Shown one piece after another: positions 1 to 10,091 of a DNA stretch of 64,000 nucleotides. The stretch is from Limnohabitans sp. G3-2. GTDB lineage: Bacteria > Pseudomonadota > Gammaproteobacteria > Burkholderiales > Burkholderiaceae_C. Numbering within the stretch: the first letter of the stretch is position 1; every line of letters starts with the position of its first letter. Made by a program: the position numbers and the translations under genes. The stretch lies in assembly GCF_002778275.1 (NCBI RefSeq), contig NZ_NESG01000003.1, forward strand, positions 186,001 to 250,000, read 5' to 3'. A model generated the notes under the pieces. The model did no database searches. It had not been told where the DNA came from and saw only the letters and a list, made by a program, of their open reading frames with translations.

Positions 1-1
1 A

Positions 2-103
2 GCACTGCTGCGCTTGGAGATCGACGTCGGTGCCGAAGAACTCGAGCAGGCACAAAAAAGCCCCCGAAAGGGCTGGTGGCCGCAGGGGTCAGCCCAGACC
101 TGA
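2..103 (+). other. possible 3' end of an upstream gene (weak)
   Basis: The frame beginning at base 2 stays open from the window edge to a TGA at 101-103. Its first part reads like ordinary protein (RLEIDVGAEELEQAQKS). It could be the tail of a plus-strand gene convergent with the thiolase. Only about 33 codons are visible, the second half overlaps a hairpin that looks like the thiolase terminator, and no family is recognisable. It may be chance. Confidence 0.2.
54..74 (-). terminator. Rho-independent terminator of the thiolase gene
   Basis: On the minus strand a 5-bp stem (AGCCC/GGGCT) with a 6-nt loop is followed directly by a run of six T. It lies about 70 nt downstream of the thiolase stop codon, in the right place and orientation to end that transcript. 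Confidence 0.6.
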
Positions 104-141
104 CGGCAGGGTCACCCCGGACGGGATCCGGGGTCCAGGCC

Positions 142-1344
142 TCAAACGCGCTCGATGATCAAGGCAATGCCTTGACCCACGCCGATGCACATGGTGCACA
201 GGGCGTAGCGACCGCCTGTGCTGTGCAGGCGGTTGATGGCGGTGGTGGCCAAACGCGCACCCGATGCACCCAGCGGATGACCCAGGGCAATGGCGCCGCC
301 CCAGGCGTTCACGCGGGCATCGTCGTCTTTCAGGCCCAACATGCGCAGCACGGCCAGGCCTTGCGCGGCAAAAGCCTCGTTCAATTCGATCACGTCGATC
401 TGCTCCAGCGTCAGGCCTGTTTGGGCCAACACTTTGAGCGTGGCAGGCGCAGGGCCAATGCCCATGACACGCGGGGCCACGCCCGCCGTGGCCATGCCCA
501 CAATGCGGGCCTTGGGGGTCAACCCGTTTTTGGCAGCGGCGGCTTCGTCGGCCAGGAGCAATGCACAAGCGCCATCGTTCACACCCGAGGCGTTGCCCGC
601 GGTCACCGTGCCGTCCGGGCGCACCACGCCTTTGAGCTTGGCCAGCGCTTCCAGACTGGTTGCGCGGGGGTGTTCGTCGGTGTCCACCAAAATGGCATCG
701 CCCTTTTTCTGAGGAATGCTCACGCCCACAATCTCGCGGGCCAGGTGCCCGGCTTGGATGGCGGCCACCGCACGCAGCTGGCTGTTGTAGGCCATCAGGT
801 CTTGCGCTTCGCGCTCGATCTTGTAGTCGGTGGCCACGTTCTCAGCGGTCTCGGGCATCGAATCGACGCCGTACTGGGCCTTCATCAACTTGTTGACGAA
901 ACGCCAGCCAATGGTGGTGTCGTACACCGCGTTGTTGCGGCTGAAGGCCGTTTCGGCTTTGGGCATCACAAACGGGGCGCGGCTCATGCTTTCCACACCA
1001 CCGGCAATCATCAAACCGGCTTCGCCAGCCTTGATGGCGCGGGCCGCGGTGCCAATGGCGTCCAGACCCGAGCCGCACAGGCGGTTGAGGGTGGCACCGG
1101 GCACATCGATCGGCAAGCCCGCCAACAAGCTGCTCATGTGGGCCACATTGCGGTTGTCTTCACCGGCCTGGTTGGCGCAGCCGTACAGCACGTCGCTCAC
1201 TGCCGCCCAGTCCACTTGGGGGTTGCGCGCCATCAAGGCGCGCAGGGGCACGGCACCCAGGTCGTCGGTGCGCACGCTGCTCAAAGCGCCACCGTAACGA
1301 CCAAAAGGGGTACGGATCGCGTCGCAAATGTAGGCTTGGTTCAT
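142..1344 (-). CDS. pcaF: beta-ketoadipyl-CoA thiolase (acetyl-CoA acyltransferase)
   Basis: A 400-aa thiolase that releases an acetyl unit from a 3-oxoacyl-CoA. The best fit is 3-oxoadipyl-CoA to succinyl-CoA plus acetyl-CoA, the last step of the beta-ketoadipate and phenylacetate routes. All thiolase landmarks are present: the acylated Cys90 in NRLCGSG, the His356 motif GHPLGASGAR, and the second catalytic Cys386 in CMCIGVGQG. The length and the opening NQAYICDAIRTPFGRYGGAL are typical of PcaF/PaaJ rather than of PhaA-type acetyl-CoA acetyltransferases. It stands alone here, about 30 kb from the paaGIK block, with a terminator behind it. A general fatty-acid thiolase cannot be fully excluded. 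Confidence 0.82.
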   Translation of the reverse strand: MNQAYICDAIRTPFGRYGGALSSVRTDDLGAVPLRALMARNPQVDWAAVSDVLYGCANQAGEDNRNVAHMSSLLAGLPIDVPGATLNRLCGSGLDAIGTAARAIKAGEAGLMIAGGVESMSRAPFVMPKAETAFSRNNAVYDTTIGWRFVNKLMKAQYGVDSMPETAENVATDYKIEREAQDLMAYNSQLRAVAAIQAGHLAREIVGVSIPQKKGDAILVDTDEHPRATSLEALAKLKGVVRPDGTVTAGNASGVNDGACALLLADEAAAAKNGLTPKARIVGMATAGVAPRVMGIGPAPATLKVLAQTGLTLEQIDVIELNEAFAAQGLAVLRMLGLKDDDARVNAWGGAIALGHPLGASGARLATTAINRLHSTGGRYALCTMCIGVGQGIALIIERV

Positions 1345-1454
1345 GTTTTGAGTCTCCGAATTGGTGTGGCATGCATTTTATTGCATGTTTTGACGTTTCA
1401 CTGGATCAATTCTAGGTGTTGAATCCGCAAGGGTCGTGTGCGGCGCTGCCCGGG

Positions 1455-1618
1455 CTCAGAGGCGCTTCGCTTTGCCACATCGCACGAACAGTGACCGCCT
1501 ATGCTCAAACTGCATGGCGGCTGAATCGACGGCCATGCCTGCGATCGGGCCTGGGGGATGGGGCGATGTGGCAAAGCGAAGCGCCTCTGAGCACCGGCGC
1601 CCAGGCCCGATCGCAGGC
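1455..1618. repeat. two interleaved perfect inverted repeats
   Basis: This fills most of the 1345-1651 gap between the thiolase start and the DUF1841 gene. Arm A (1455-1483, 29 nt) is the exact reverse complement of A' (1563-1591). Arm B (1537-1555, 19 nt) is the exact reverse complement of B' (1600-1618). The order is A-B-A'-B', so the two stems cannot form together except as a pseudoknot. Pairing B-B' puts A' in the loop. No coding sequence is convincing here, and it does not resemble the REP units elsewhere in the window. The promoters of the two flanking divergent genes presumably lie in or beside it. Confidence 0.85.
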
Positions 1619-1651
1619 TACCCCAGGCAGACATGAGGGACAATGACATCC

Positions 1652-2089
1652 ATGCTGATCCAACCTTCACAAGCCGATGTCCGGCGCTTTTTTTGTGGCG
1701 TCTACGCCAAGGCCAAGACCGCTGCCCCACTCGAGCCCATGGAAATGCTGGTCAGCCAATGGATGGATGAACACCCCGAGTACCACGCCGAACTGGCCGA
1801 CGTGGATGCGGCCCTGGCCGCCATGCACCAAGCCGACCCGAACCGGGAAAATCCTTTTTTGCACTTGTCGATGCACCTGTCGATCAGCGAACAATGCAGC
1901 ATCGACCAACCACGGGGCATTCGGCAAGCTGTGGAATTGCTGACACACAGACTCAACTCCCTGCACGATGCCCACCATCAGGCCATGGAATGCCTGGGCC
2001 GCATGGTGCATGAAAGCCAACGCTCGGGGCGCATGCCCGATGGGGAGGCCTACATCGCCTGCGTGCAAAGGCACGCCACGAAAGACTGA
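1652..2089 (+). CDS. DUF1841 family protein
   Basis: A 145-aa soluble protein of the proteobacterial DUF1841 family, function unknown. It shows the family's N-terminal pattern (PSQADVRRFFCGVY), the EMLVSQWMDEHPEYH stretch near residues 32-46, and a conserved ENPFLHLSMHLSI segment near residue 65. I chose the ATG at 1652 because GAGGGA lies 11 nt upstream and family members start just before this motif. An ATG at 1643 would add three residues and sits too close to the same ribosome site. It is convergent with proS, 6 nt away. Confidence 0.75.
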   Translation: MLIQPSQADVRRFFCGVYAKAKTAAPLEPMEMLVSQWMDEHPEYHAELADVDAALAAMHQADPNRENPFLHLSMHLSISEQCSIDQPRGIRQAVELLTHRLNSLHDAHHQAMECLGRMVHESQRSGRMPDGEAYIACVQRHATKD

Positions 2090-2095
2090 GGCGAA

Positions 2096-3841
2096 TCAGG
2101 CCGCCATGCGGCCTTGGATATGCGACAAGATGTCAGAAACGGCCACTTTGGTCGCTTCGGCATCGCGGCGGTGCTGGTATTCGACCAAGCCGTCTTTCAG
2201 GCCCTTGTCACCAATGGTGATGCGGTGCGGGACACCGATCAGCTCCCAATCGGCGAACATGGCGCCGGGTCGCTCGCCACGGTCGTCCAAGATCACGTCC
2301 ACACCGGCGGCGAGCAGGCCGTTGTAAATGCGCTCGGCTTCCAGCTTGACCGCTTCACTGCGGTCCATGCCGATGGGGCAAACCACGGCGGTGAAAGGGG
2401 CAATCGCGTCAGGCCAGATGATGCCGCGCTCGTCGTGGTTTTGCTCGATGGCGGCAGCGGGCAAGCGCGTGATGCCGATGCCGTAGCAGCCCATTTCCAG
2501 AAATTGCGGCTTGCCGGTTTCGTCCAGAAACGTGGCGTTCATGGCCTTGGAGTACTTGGTGCCCAGGTAGAACACATGGCCCACTTCGATGCCGCGCTCG
2601 ATCGCCAGCTCGCCTTGGCCGTCAGGCGACTTGTCGCCCGTCACCACATTGCGGATGTCGGCCACCAAGGCAGGCTCGGGCAGGTCGCGGCCCCAGTTGA
2701 CGCCGGTGATGTGGAAGTCTTCTGCGTTGGCACCGCAGATCCAATCGGCCATCACGGCCACCTCGCGGTCGGCCACCATATGAACCGGCTTCTTCAAATT
2801 CAGCGGACCCAGGTAACCCGGCTTGCAGCCAAAGTGCTCTTCGATCTCGGCCAAGGTGGCAAAGCGGAAACCGCCTTCCATGCCAGGCAATTTGCCGACT
2901 TTGACTTCGTTCATGTCGTGGTCACCACGCAGCAGCAAGAGCCACACTTGCGACTTGACGATCTCGCCTTGCTCGTTCAAGGTGTCGGTGGCCAGCACCA
3001 AGGACTTGACGGTGGTGGACAGCGGCACGTTCAGCAAGGCGGCCACGTCCTCGCAGGTGCTCTTGCCGGGCGTGGGGGTCTTGGTCAAGGCTTGCGTGGC
3101 AGCGCCGCGCGGCTGGCTGGGTGCGAGCGCCTCGGCCTTTTCCATGTTGGCGGCATAGCCGCTGGTGGGGCAGTACACGATGGCGTCTTCACCCGTGGCG
3201 GCAATCACCTGGAACTCTTCGGACAAATCGCCACCGATGGCGCCGCTGTCGGCCGCAACAGCGCGGTAGGTCAGACCAAAGCGGTCAAAAATCTTGCGAT
3301 AGGCCCCGGCCATGACTTGGTAGCTGGCCTTGGCGCTCGCCATGTCGCGGTCAAAGCTGTACGCGTCTTTCATGGTGAATTCACGGCCGCGCATCAGGCC
3401 AAAGCGCGGGCGGCGCTCGTCGCGGAACTTGGTCTGGATCTGGTAGAAGTTTTTGGGCAGCTGTTTGTAACTGCGCACTTCTTGGCGCACCACGTCGGTC
3501 ACCACCTCTTCGCTGGTGGGCTGGATCACGAAATCACGACCATGGCGGTCCTTGATGCGCAAAAGCTCTGGGCCCATCTTGTCAAAGCGCCCCGTTTCCT
3601 GCCACAGCTCGGCCGGTTGCACCACCGGCATGGTCATCTCGATGGCGCCTGCGCGGTTCATCTCTTCGCGCACGATGGCCTCGACCTTGCGGATCACACG
3701 CAGGCCCATGGGCATGTAGTTGTAGATGCCAGCGCCCAATTTTTTGATCAGGCCAGCCCGGGTCATCAGCTTGTGGCTGACCACCTCGGCATCGGCGGGG
3801 GCTTCTTTGAGGGTGGAAATGAGGAACTGGGAGGCTTTCAT
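2096..3841 (-). CDS. proS: prolyl-tRNA synthetase
   Basis: Cytoplasmic class II enzyme that charges tRNA-Pro with proline using ATP. The 581 aa match the bacterial type with an inserted editing domain. Class II motif 1 lies near residues 35-65 and motif 2 is [17 protein letters not shown] near residues 140-157. The INS editing domain runs from about 225 to 400 and clears alanyl-tRNA-Pro. The C-terminal anticodon-binding domain begins near 480. The start [15 protein letters not shown] is the usual one. It is divergent from rppH, with 100 nt between the starts, and has no obvious operon partner downstream. Confidence 0.97.
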   Translation of the reverse strand: MKASQFLISTLKEAPADAEVVSHKLMTRAGLIKKLGAGIYNYMPMGLRVIRKVEAIVREEMNRAGAIEMTMPVVQPAELWQETGRFDKMGPELLRIKDRHGRDFVIQPTSEEVVTDVVRQEVRSYKQLPKNFYQIQTKFRDERRPRFGLMRGREFTMKDAYSFDRDMASAKASYQVMAGAYRKIFDRFGLTYRAVAADSGAIGGDLSEEFQVIAATGEDAIVYCPTSGYAANMEKAEALAPSQPRGAATQALTKTPTPGKSTCEDVAALLNVPLSTTVKSLVLATDTLNEQGEIVKSQVWLLLLRGDHDMNEVKVGKLPGMEGGFRFATLAEIEEHFGCKPGYLGPLNLKKPVHMVADREVAVMADWICGANAEDFHITGVNWGRDLPEPALVADIRNVVTGDKSPDGQGELAIERGIEVGHVFYLGTKYSKAMNATFLDETGKPQFLEMGCYGIGITRLPAAAIEQNHDERGIIWPDAIAPFTAVVCPIGMDRSEAVKLEAERIYNGLLAAGVDVILDDRGERPGAMFADWELIGVPHRITIGDKGLKDGLVEYQHRRDAEATKVAVSDILSHIQGRMAA

Positions 3842-3941
3842 CGCGTCAAACTAACTCAGGCAGGGGCATCAGGGAAACATCCAAGTGCCAGCGGCGGTGC
3901 GCCGTGCATAATGGACACAATTTAAAAATTTGAGGTTGATT

Positions 3942-4559
3942 ATGCTTGACCGTGAAGGCTTTAGGCCGAACGTCGGCATCATTCTGCTCAACCAGAAAAA
4001 CCAGGTTTTCTGGGGCAAACGCATCCGCACCCACAGTTGGCAGTTTCCGCAGGGTGGCATTGACCGGGGTGAGAGTCCCGAACAGGCCATGTTCCGAGAA
4101 CTGCACGAAGAAGTGGGGCTCCATCCAGAGCATGTGCGCATCGTGGCCCGAACCCGTGACTGGTTGCGCTATGAGGTGCCAGACCGCTTCATCCGCAGGG
4201 ATGCTCGCGGCTTTTACAAGGGCCAGAAACAAATCTGGTACTTGCTGCAAATGGTCACGCACGACCACCACTTGAACCTGCGCGCCACAGACCACCCAGA
4301 ATTTGACGCTTGGCGTTGGAATGACTATTGGGTGCCGCTGGATGTGGTGGTGGAGTTCAAACGCGGCGTCTACGAGATGGCACTGACCGAGTTGGCCCGT
4401 TTTTTGCCACGTCAAGACAGGCAAAACCGCTATTTGCGCGGCGCCAACCGTGGGCCTCGGGACAACCTGGATCCCGATGGCGGCACCCCGGAGATGCAGC
4501 CACCGGTGCACATGGAGCTGCCGCCCGGGGCCAGTTTCGACCCCAATCCGCAAGGCTAA
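3942..4559 (+). CDS. rppH: RNA pyrophosphohydrolase (Nudix)
   Basis: Removes pyrophosphate from triphosphorylated mRNA 5' ends and so triggers RNase E-dependent decay. The 205-aa protein has the RppH signature [18 protein letters not shown], and the Nudix box spans residues 38-60 with catalytic R52, E53, E56 and E57 (RELHEE). The ATG at 3942 is preceded by GAGG at a good distance. A TTG 12 nt upstream adds nothing conserved. The C-terminal tail from about residue 165 is Pro/Gly-rich and probably disordered. It is divergent from proS and convergent with proB across a shared hairpin. Confidence 0.95.
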   Translation: MLDREGFRPNVGIILLNQKNQVFWGKRIRTHSWQFPQGGIDRGESPEQAMFRELHEEVGLHPEHVRIVARTRDWLRYEVPDRFIRRDARGFYKGQKQIWYLLQMVTHDHHLNLRATDHPEFDAWRWNDYWVPLDVVVEFKRGVYEMALTELARFLPRQDRQNRYLRGANRGPRDNLDPDGGTPEMQPPVHMELPPGASFDPNPQG

Positions 4560-4564
4560 AACAA

Positions 4565-4582
4565 CCCGCCCGCATGGGCGGG
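4565..4582. terminator. bidirectional terminator-like hairpin between rppH and proB
   Basis: A 7-bp all-GC stem (CCCGCCC/GGGCGGG) with a GCAT loop sits between two convergent stop codons. A T-rich stretch follows on the minus strand (TTGTTTT), so it fits proB best. The plus-strand T tract is poor. Confidence 0.55.
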
Positions 4583-4592
4583 CTTGATCGGC

Positions 4593-5729
4593 TCAACGGC
4601 TGAGGATCAGGTTGTCCCGGTGCACCATTTCGGGCTCGGCGGTGTAGCCCAGCAAAGCCTCGTAGTCGTGAGAGGGTTTGCGACAAAGCAAGCGGGCTTC
4701 GGCACTGGCGTAATTGGCCAAGCCCCGAGCGATTTCCGAGCCTTGCTCGTCTTTGATGGCGATCACGTCACCGCGTGAAAAATCACCCGCGACCCCCGTC
4801 ATGCCAATGGGCAACAAGCTCTTGCCCTCCGTCATCACTTTGTGGGCAGCGCCAGCATCGACCGTGACCGAGCCACGCAGTTGCAAATGATCGGCCATCC
4901 ATTGCTTGCGGGCCTGTTGCTTGGCGGTCTGAGCCACCAGCAATGTGCCCATGTTGTCGCCTTGCGCCAAGCGCAGCAGGGCGTCGGGCTCACGGCCCCA
5001 GGCGATCACCGTGGATGCACCGGAGCCCGCAGCCCGTTTGGCCGCCAGGATTTTGGTGATCATGCCGCCCTTACCAATGCTCGAGCCTGCGCCGCCCGCC
5101 ATGGCCTCCAGCGCAGGGTCGCCCGCATGGGCTTCGTGCACAAAAGTAGCCCCAGGGTCTTTGCGCGGATCCGCGCTGTACAGGCCCTTTTGGTCGGTCA
5201 AAATGACCAAGAGGTCGGCCTCAATCAAATTGGCCACCAAGGCACCCAAGGTGTCGTTGTCACCAAATTTGATTTCGTCGTTGACCACCGTGTCGTTTTC
5301 GTTGATCACAGGCAGCACACGGTGTTGCAGCAAGGTCAGCAAGGTCGAGCGGGCATTGAGGTAACGCTCACGATCGGCCAAGTCCGCATGGGTGAGCAAG
5401 ACCTGGGCACTGCCCATGCCGTTTTCGCGCAACTTCGTCTCGTACATTTGGGCCAAACCCATCTGGCCCACCGCGGCAGCGGCTTGCAAAGCGGGCACCT
5501 CCATCGGGCGGGTGGTCCAACCCAAACGTTTCATGCCTTCGGCAATCGCCCCGCTGGACACCATCACCACCTCTTTGCCTTGTGCACTGAGCAGCGCCAT
5601 CTGACGGCACCATTCACCGATCGCGCCTTCGTCCAAGCCGCGGCCCTCGTTGGTCACCAGGCTAGAGCCGACTTTGACAACGATGCGGCGGGCATCACGC
5701 AACAGGGTGGAAACAGCGGCAGAGGTCAT
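4593..5729 (-). CDS. proB: glutamate 5-kinase
   Basis: First enzyme of proline synthesis: ATP-dependent phosphorylation of glutamate to gamma-glutamyl phosphate. The 378 aa carry an N-terminal amino acid kinase domain (about 10-265, starting [16 protein letters not shown], with NENDTV near residue 145) and a C-terminal PUA domain (about 285-365). Proline feedback normally acts on the kinase domain. It lies 58 nt downstream of obgE on the same strand, the classical rplU-rpmA-obg-proB arrangement. Confidence 0.96.
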   Translation of the reverse strand: MTSAAVSTLLRDARRIVVKVGSSLVTNEGRGLDEGAIGEWCRQMALLSAQGKEVVMVSSGAIAEGMKRLGWTTRPMEVPALQAAAAVGQMGLAQMYETKLRENGMGSAQVLLTHADLADRERYLNARSTLLTLLQHRVLPVINENDTVVNDEIKFGDNDTLGALVANLIEADLLVILTDQKGLYSADPRKDPGATFVHEAHAGDPALEAMAGGAGSSIGKGGMITKILAAKRAAGSGASTVIAWGREPDALLRLAQGDNMGTLLVAQTAKQQARKQWMADHLQLRGSVTVDAGAAHKVMTEGKSLLPIGMTGVAGDFSRGDVIAIKDEQGSEIARGLANYASAEARLLCRKPSHDYEALLGYTAEPEMVHRDNLILSR

Positions 5730-5787
5730 TCAGGGCTAGGGGCTTGGCGTTGAAACAGCTTTTTGTCAGGGACTGGGAACGACCGCG

Positions 5788-6951
<1,164 letters not shown>

Positions 6952-6972
6952 TCACAGGGCCAGAAAAGCAAA

Positions 6973-6993
6973 GAGCCCCGTCTTGCGGGGCTC
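6973..6993 (-). terminator. terminator hairpin after rpmA
   Basis: An 8-bp GC-rich stem (GAGCCCCG/CGGGGCTC) with a 5-nt loop is followed on the minus strand by a T-rich stretch. It sits 25 nt after the rpmA stop and before obgE. It probably attenuates rather than abolishes read-through into obgE-proB. Confidence 0.65.
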
Positions 6994-7017
6994 CTCTTCG
7001 CCATGGGCGCGACAGGC

Positions 7018-7278
7018 TTAAACAGCCGGTGTCACGTTGACCATGTGCTTGCTCAGTTCGCCTTTTGTGGAGAACGACACGTGGCCATCCACCAGGGCAA
7101 ACAAAGTGTGGTCTTTGCCAATGCCGACATTGTTGCCCGCATGGAACTTGGTACCACGTTGACGAACAATGATCGAGCCAGCGCTGATCAGTTCACCACC
7201 GAAAGCCTTGACACCCAGCATCTTTGGCTTGGAATCACGACCGTTGCGCGTAGAGCCGCCGCCTTTTTTCTGTGCCAT
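7018..7278 (-). CDS. rpmA: 50S ribosomal protein L27
   Basis: A small basic 86-aa ribosomal protein near the peptidyl transferase centre. It has the conserved Gly/Lys/Ser-rich N terminus [15 protein letters not shown] and [15 protein letters not shown] in the body. It lies 12 nt downstream of rplU, in one transcription unit with it. Confidence 0.97.
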   Translation of the reverse strand: MAQKKGGGSTRNGRDSKPKMLGVKAFGGELISAGSIIVRQRGTKFHAGNNVGIGKDHTLFALVDGHVSFSTKGELSKHMVNVTPAV

Positions 7279-7290
7279 GACCTATTCTCC

Positions 7291-7602
7291 TCAGGCAGAG
7301 ATCGCGCCGATTTGCAGTTCGGTGAACTGCTGGCGGTGACCCTGACGTTTCTGATAGTGCTTACGACGGCGCATCTTGAAGATGTGCACTTTGTCGTGCT
7401 TGCCATGCGCCAAAACTGTGGCTTTGACTGTGGCGCCGGACACCAGGGGCGTGCCGATCTTGAGTTCAGCGCCGGTACCGACGGCCAAAACTTGATCAAT
7501 CACGATTTCCTGGCCAACGTCCGCAGCAATCTGTTCTACTTTAATTTTTTCGCCAGCGACAACACGATACTGTTTGCCACCGGTTTTTATGACCGCGTAC
7601 AT
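7291..7602 (-). CDS. rplU: 50S ribosomal protein L21
   Basis: A 103-aa 23S rRNA-binding protein. The start at 7602 gives the canonical [14 protein letters not shown]. The reading frame stays open further upstream, but that extension is not conserved. [16 protein letters not shown] near the C terminus is the family RNA-binding segment. It is the first gene of the rplU-rpmA unit and has a good promoter about 55 nt upstream. Confidence 0.97.
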   Translation of the reverse strand: MYAVIKTGGKQYRVVAGEKIKVEQIAADVGQEIVIDQVLAVGTGAELKIGTPLVSGATVKATVLAHGKHDKVHIFKMRRRKHYQKRQGHRQQFTELQIGAISA

Positions 7603-7655
7603 AAATGACCTCTTTGAATGGAAGTTTCCAAGGGCTAATCCCCAAGGAACCCGAG

Positions 7656-7684
7656 ATTCTAGCACGGACAAGTCCATCCGGCAA
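7656..7684 (-). promoter_or_regulatory. sigma-70 type promoter of rplU-rpmA
   Basis: On the minus strand TTGCCG (-35, 7684-7679) and TAGAAT (-10, 7661-7656) are separated by 17 nt. The predicted start is about 45-50 nt before the rplU ATG. Confidence 0.6.
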
Positions 7685-7713
7685 ATCATTCGGCTCAAGC
7701 GGCCACCTCCAGC

Positions 7714-7741
7714 TTGGGGCGGCAAACACGGTCTCTATAAT
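7714..7741 (+). promoter_or_regulatory. sigma-70 type promoter of ispB
   Basis: TTGGGG (7714-7719) and a perfect TATAAT (7736-7741) are separated by 16 nt, on the plus strand about 75 nt before the ispB start. It lies back to back with the rplU promoter. Confidence 0.6.
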
Positions 7742-7818
7742 GGGTTCAGAATCCAACCACCCCCTTCACTCGCCCTTTTTGGACTTGGCCCAGCCAAGTC
7801 ACCAGCCGGATACCCCAC

Positions 7819-8802
7819 TTGTCTGCCACTGAACACAGCACCGCCGCCGTTCTCGAATTGGTGGCCTCCGACATGGCCGAGGTCGACCGGGTGATCGCCC
7901 ATCGGCTCGATTCTGGCGTGCCCTTGGTGGGCGATGTGGCGCGTTACATCATTTCTGCAGGCGGAAAGCGCCTTCGCCCGGTGCTTTTGCTGCTGACATG
8001 CGGCGCTTTGGGATATGCCGGGACACAACGCCACAACCTGGCGGCCGTGGTGGAGTTCATCCACACGGCCACTTTGCTGCACGACGATGTGGTGGACGAA
8101 TCCACCTTGCGGCGCGGCAGGCCCACGGCCAACGAAAACTTCGGCAATCCGGCCAGCGTGCTGGTGGGCGACTTTTTGTACTCCCGGGCCTTTCAGATGA
8201 TGGTGGATGCCCAAAGCATGCGGGTCATGCAAATCTTGGCCGATGCCACCAATGTGATCGCCGAAGGCGAAGTGCTTCAGTTGATGAACATGCATGACGC
8301 CTCTCTCGACGAAGAGGGCTATTTGCGGGTCATCCGATCCAAAACAGCCAAGCTGTTTGAAGCCAGTGCCCGCCTGGGCGCCATCTTGGCCGCCAGCCCT
8401 GTGGCCATCGAAAACGCTTGTGCAGACTACGGTCAGGCCCTGGGCACAGCATTTCAGGTCATCGACGATGTGCTGGACTACGACGGCAATGCCGCAGAAA
8501 TGGGGAAAAACCTGGGCGATGACTTGCGCGAAGGCAAAGCCACCCTGCCCCTGATTTTGGCCATGCAACGCGGCAACGCGGCCCAGAGCCAAACCGTGCG
8601 CGAGGCGATTGAAACCGGCAGTGTGGACCGGCTCACCGACATCGTGGCCATCGTGCGAGAAACCGGGGCCTTGGAGGCCACACGGGATGCTGCCGCAGCA
8701 GAAGCCCAACGGGCCATCGATGCCGCCATGCAGTTGCCCGACAATGCCCATCGCCAAGCCATGGTGGTGTTGGCCTCACAACTGCTCAAGCGCAGAACCT
8801 GA
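7819..8802 (+). CDS. ispB: polyprenyl (octaprenyl) diphosphate synthase
   Basis: Makes the long isoprenoid side chain of ubiquinone by successive additions of isopentenyl diphosphate. The 327 aa contain both Asp-rich Mg-binding motifs, DDVVD at 89-93 and DDVLDYDG near residue 217, plus GGKRLRP at 48-54. The start used is TTG (7819): the residues after it (SATEHSTA) resemble family N termini and no ATG occurs before codon 19 (7873). Chain length cannot be read from the sequence, although C40 is usual in this group. Confidence 0.92.
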   Translation: MSATEHSTAAVLELVASDMAEVDRVIAHRLDSGVPLVGDVARYIISAGGKRLRPVLLLLTCGALGYAGTQRHNLAAVVEFIHTATLLHDDVVDESTLRRGRPTANENFGNPASVLVGDFLYSRAFQMMVDAQSMRVMQILADATNVIAEGEVLQLMNMHDASLDEEGYLRVIRSKTAKLFEASARLGAILAASPVAIENACADYGQALGTAFQVIDDVLDYDGNAAEMGKNLGDDLREGKATLPLILAMQRGNAAQSQTVREAIETGSVDRLTDIVAIVRETGALEATRDAAAAEAQRAIDAAMQLPDNAHRQAMVVLASQLLKRRT

Positions 8803-8863
8803 TGGCTTTGGGCCTCGTTCGGCAAGCCCTGTCCGGCTCAGTCTCTTTCTCTCCAACCTGAAC

Positions 8864-9265
8864 ATGAAACTCAACCCATTCATCTCTTTGGCAGTTCTGG
8901 TCTGGGCTTGTGGTGTGAGCGCCGGGGTGCATGCCAGCCCCAAGTGGGAGCCCATCATGAACAACCCCGATGGTTTGTTCTACATCGATGCCAAATCCGT
9001 CACCGAGGAAGATGGCATCAAAAAGGTCTGGAGCGCCTTGGATTACAAAAAGCCTCAGAGCACCAGCAATGGCAAAACCTATCTGTCGCTGCAGTCTCAA
9101 GTCCAAGTCAATTGCAAACGCAAGATGGCCCGCGTTCTGCACATGACTTATTACTCCGAAGCCATGCTGAAGGGGGATACGGTGTTCCGCCAAGGCATGC
9201 TGCACGAATGGTTAGAGATCGATCCCAGTTCGCCCATCCACAAGATTGCACGCAAGATTTGCTGA
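8864..9265 (+). CDS. secreted surface-adhesin protein E-like protein
   Basis: A 133-aa exported protein with a signal peptide (MKLNPFISLAVLVWACGVSAGVHA) probably cleaved after residue 24. The mature part (KWEPIMNNPDGLFYIDAKSV, then a central VWSALDYKKPQ) follows the pattern of the small surface-adhesin E-like domain found in many betaproteobacterial periplasmic proteins. Two Cys in the mature region (QVNCKRK and the C-terminal KIC) could form a disulfide. It is 61 nt after ispB and convergent with the acyltransferase. Function unknown. Confidence 0.6.
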   Translation: MKLNPFISLAVLVWACGVSAGVHASPKWEPIMNNPDGLFYIDAKSVTEEDGIKKVWSALDYKKPQSTSNGKTYLSLQSQVQVNCKRKMARVLHMTYYSEAMLKGDTVFRQGMLHEWLEIDPSSPIHKIARKIC

Positions 9266-9273
9266 GGCATGCC

Positions 9274-10053
9274 TCAATGGGGCCACTGAGCATCGCTGGC
9301 ATCGCGCAAACGGATCACATCTTCGCGCAGGTCATGGGCCCAGGTCCGGCGATCACGGCCATCGGCCTGCTGCAAGTCCCCAAAATGAACCACGGCCGTG
9401 ATGCCCGGCGCTTTGAGCGTGCGCCACATGGAGCCAATCAGGGTGTCGTCGCCGATGTAACAGGGCGCTAGGGTGATGTCGCCTGTTTGAGAATCCAAAA
9501 ACTGAAGCGCCATGGGTTGGACCGGCGCTTGGGCTTGGATCGCCGACTGGATCAAGTTGGCGTGGAAAGGCAGCAAATCCAGACCATCGCTGGTGGTTCC
9601 TTCAGGAAAAATAGCCACCACATCGCCTTCTTGCAGGGCATGGGCCATGTCTTTGACCATGCGCAGTGCGTCCTTTCGGTTGGTGCGCTCAATGTAAAGC
9701 GTTCCCGCTCCGGTGGCCAACATGCCAACGAGCGGCCAGTCCCGAATGTCGGACTTGGACACAAAGCGGCAATGCCGCGCCGCATGGATGACCATGATGT
9801 CCAACCAAGAAATGTGGTTGGACACCAACAGCGCCGGGCCACTGCGCACGGGCTGCCCCACCACCTTCAATTGGATGTGCCAAAGCGCCAAAAACTGCAA
9901 GGCCCAAGCTTGCACACGCATCTCTCGCTGCTCGATGCTGAGCTGGGGGAAGCGGACATAAATCGTCCACATGCCGCCAAAGACATGCACCAGTCCTCGC
10001 CAAAATTTCCAAATGGCACGCCAGCTGTGCATCATGTCCTCAGGCTTGGGCAT
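9274..10053 (-). CDS. plsC: 1-acyl-sn-glycerol-3-phosphate acyltransferase (PlsC family)
   Basis: Membrane-associated acyltransferase that makes phosphatidic acid from lysophosphatidic acid, or a related lysolipid acyltransferase. The 259 aa contain the HX4D catalytic motif (SNHISWLD, near residue 78) and the FPEGTTSDG substrate motif near residue 150. A hydrophobic, aromatic N terminus could dip into the membrane. It is 38 nt downstream of pyrC' and is probably the last gene of the yqgE-ruvX-pyrRBC' run. Exact acceptor lipid unknown. Confidence 0.82.
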   Translation of the reverse strand: MPKPEDMMHSWRAIWKFWRGLVHVFGGMWTIYVRFPQLSIEQREMRVQAWALQFLALWHIQLKVVGQPVRSGPALLVSNHISWLDIMVIHAARHCRFVSKSDIRDWPLVGMLATGAGTLYIERTNRKDALRMVKDMAHALQEGDVVAIFPEGTTSDGLDLLPFHANLIQSAIQAQAPVQPMALQFLDSQTGDITLAPCYIGDDTLIGSMWRTLKAPGITAVVHFGDLQQADGRDRRTWAHDLREDVIRLRDASDAQWPH

Positions 10054-10091
10054 GAGGGCAAGGGGACGCGTGAGGTCATGGCTTGAGCACC

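Noticed and set aside
2114-3925. Long plus-strand open frame opposite proS (and similar long frames opposite purH at 20279-22093 and opposite the UbiH-like/dsbC genes at 25289-27415)
   Set aside because: High GC leaves few stops in shadow frames. Composition is Ala/Gly/His-rich without motifs, and the opposite strand encodes clear conserved enzymes.
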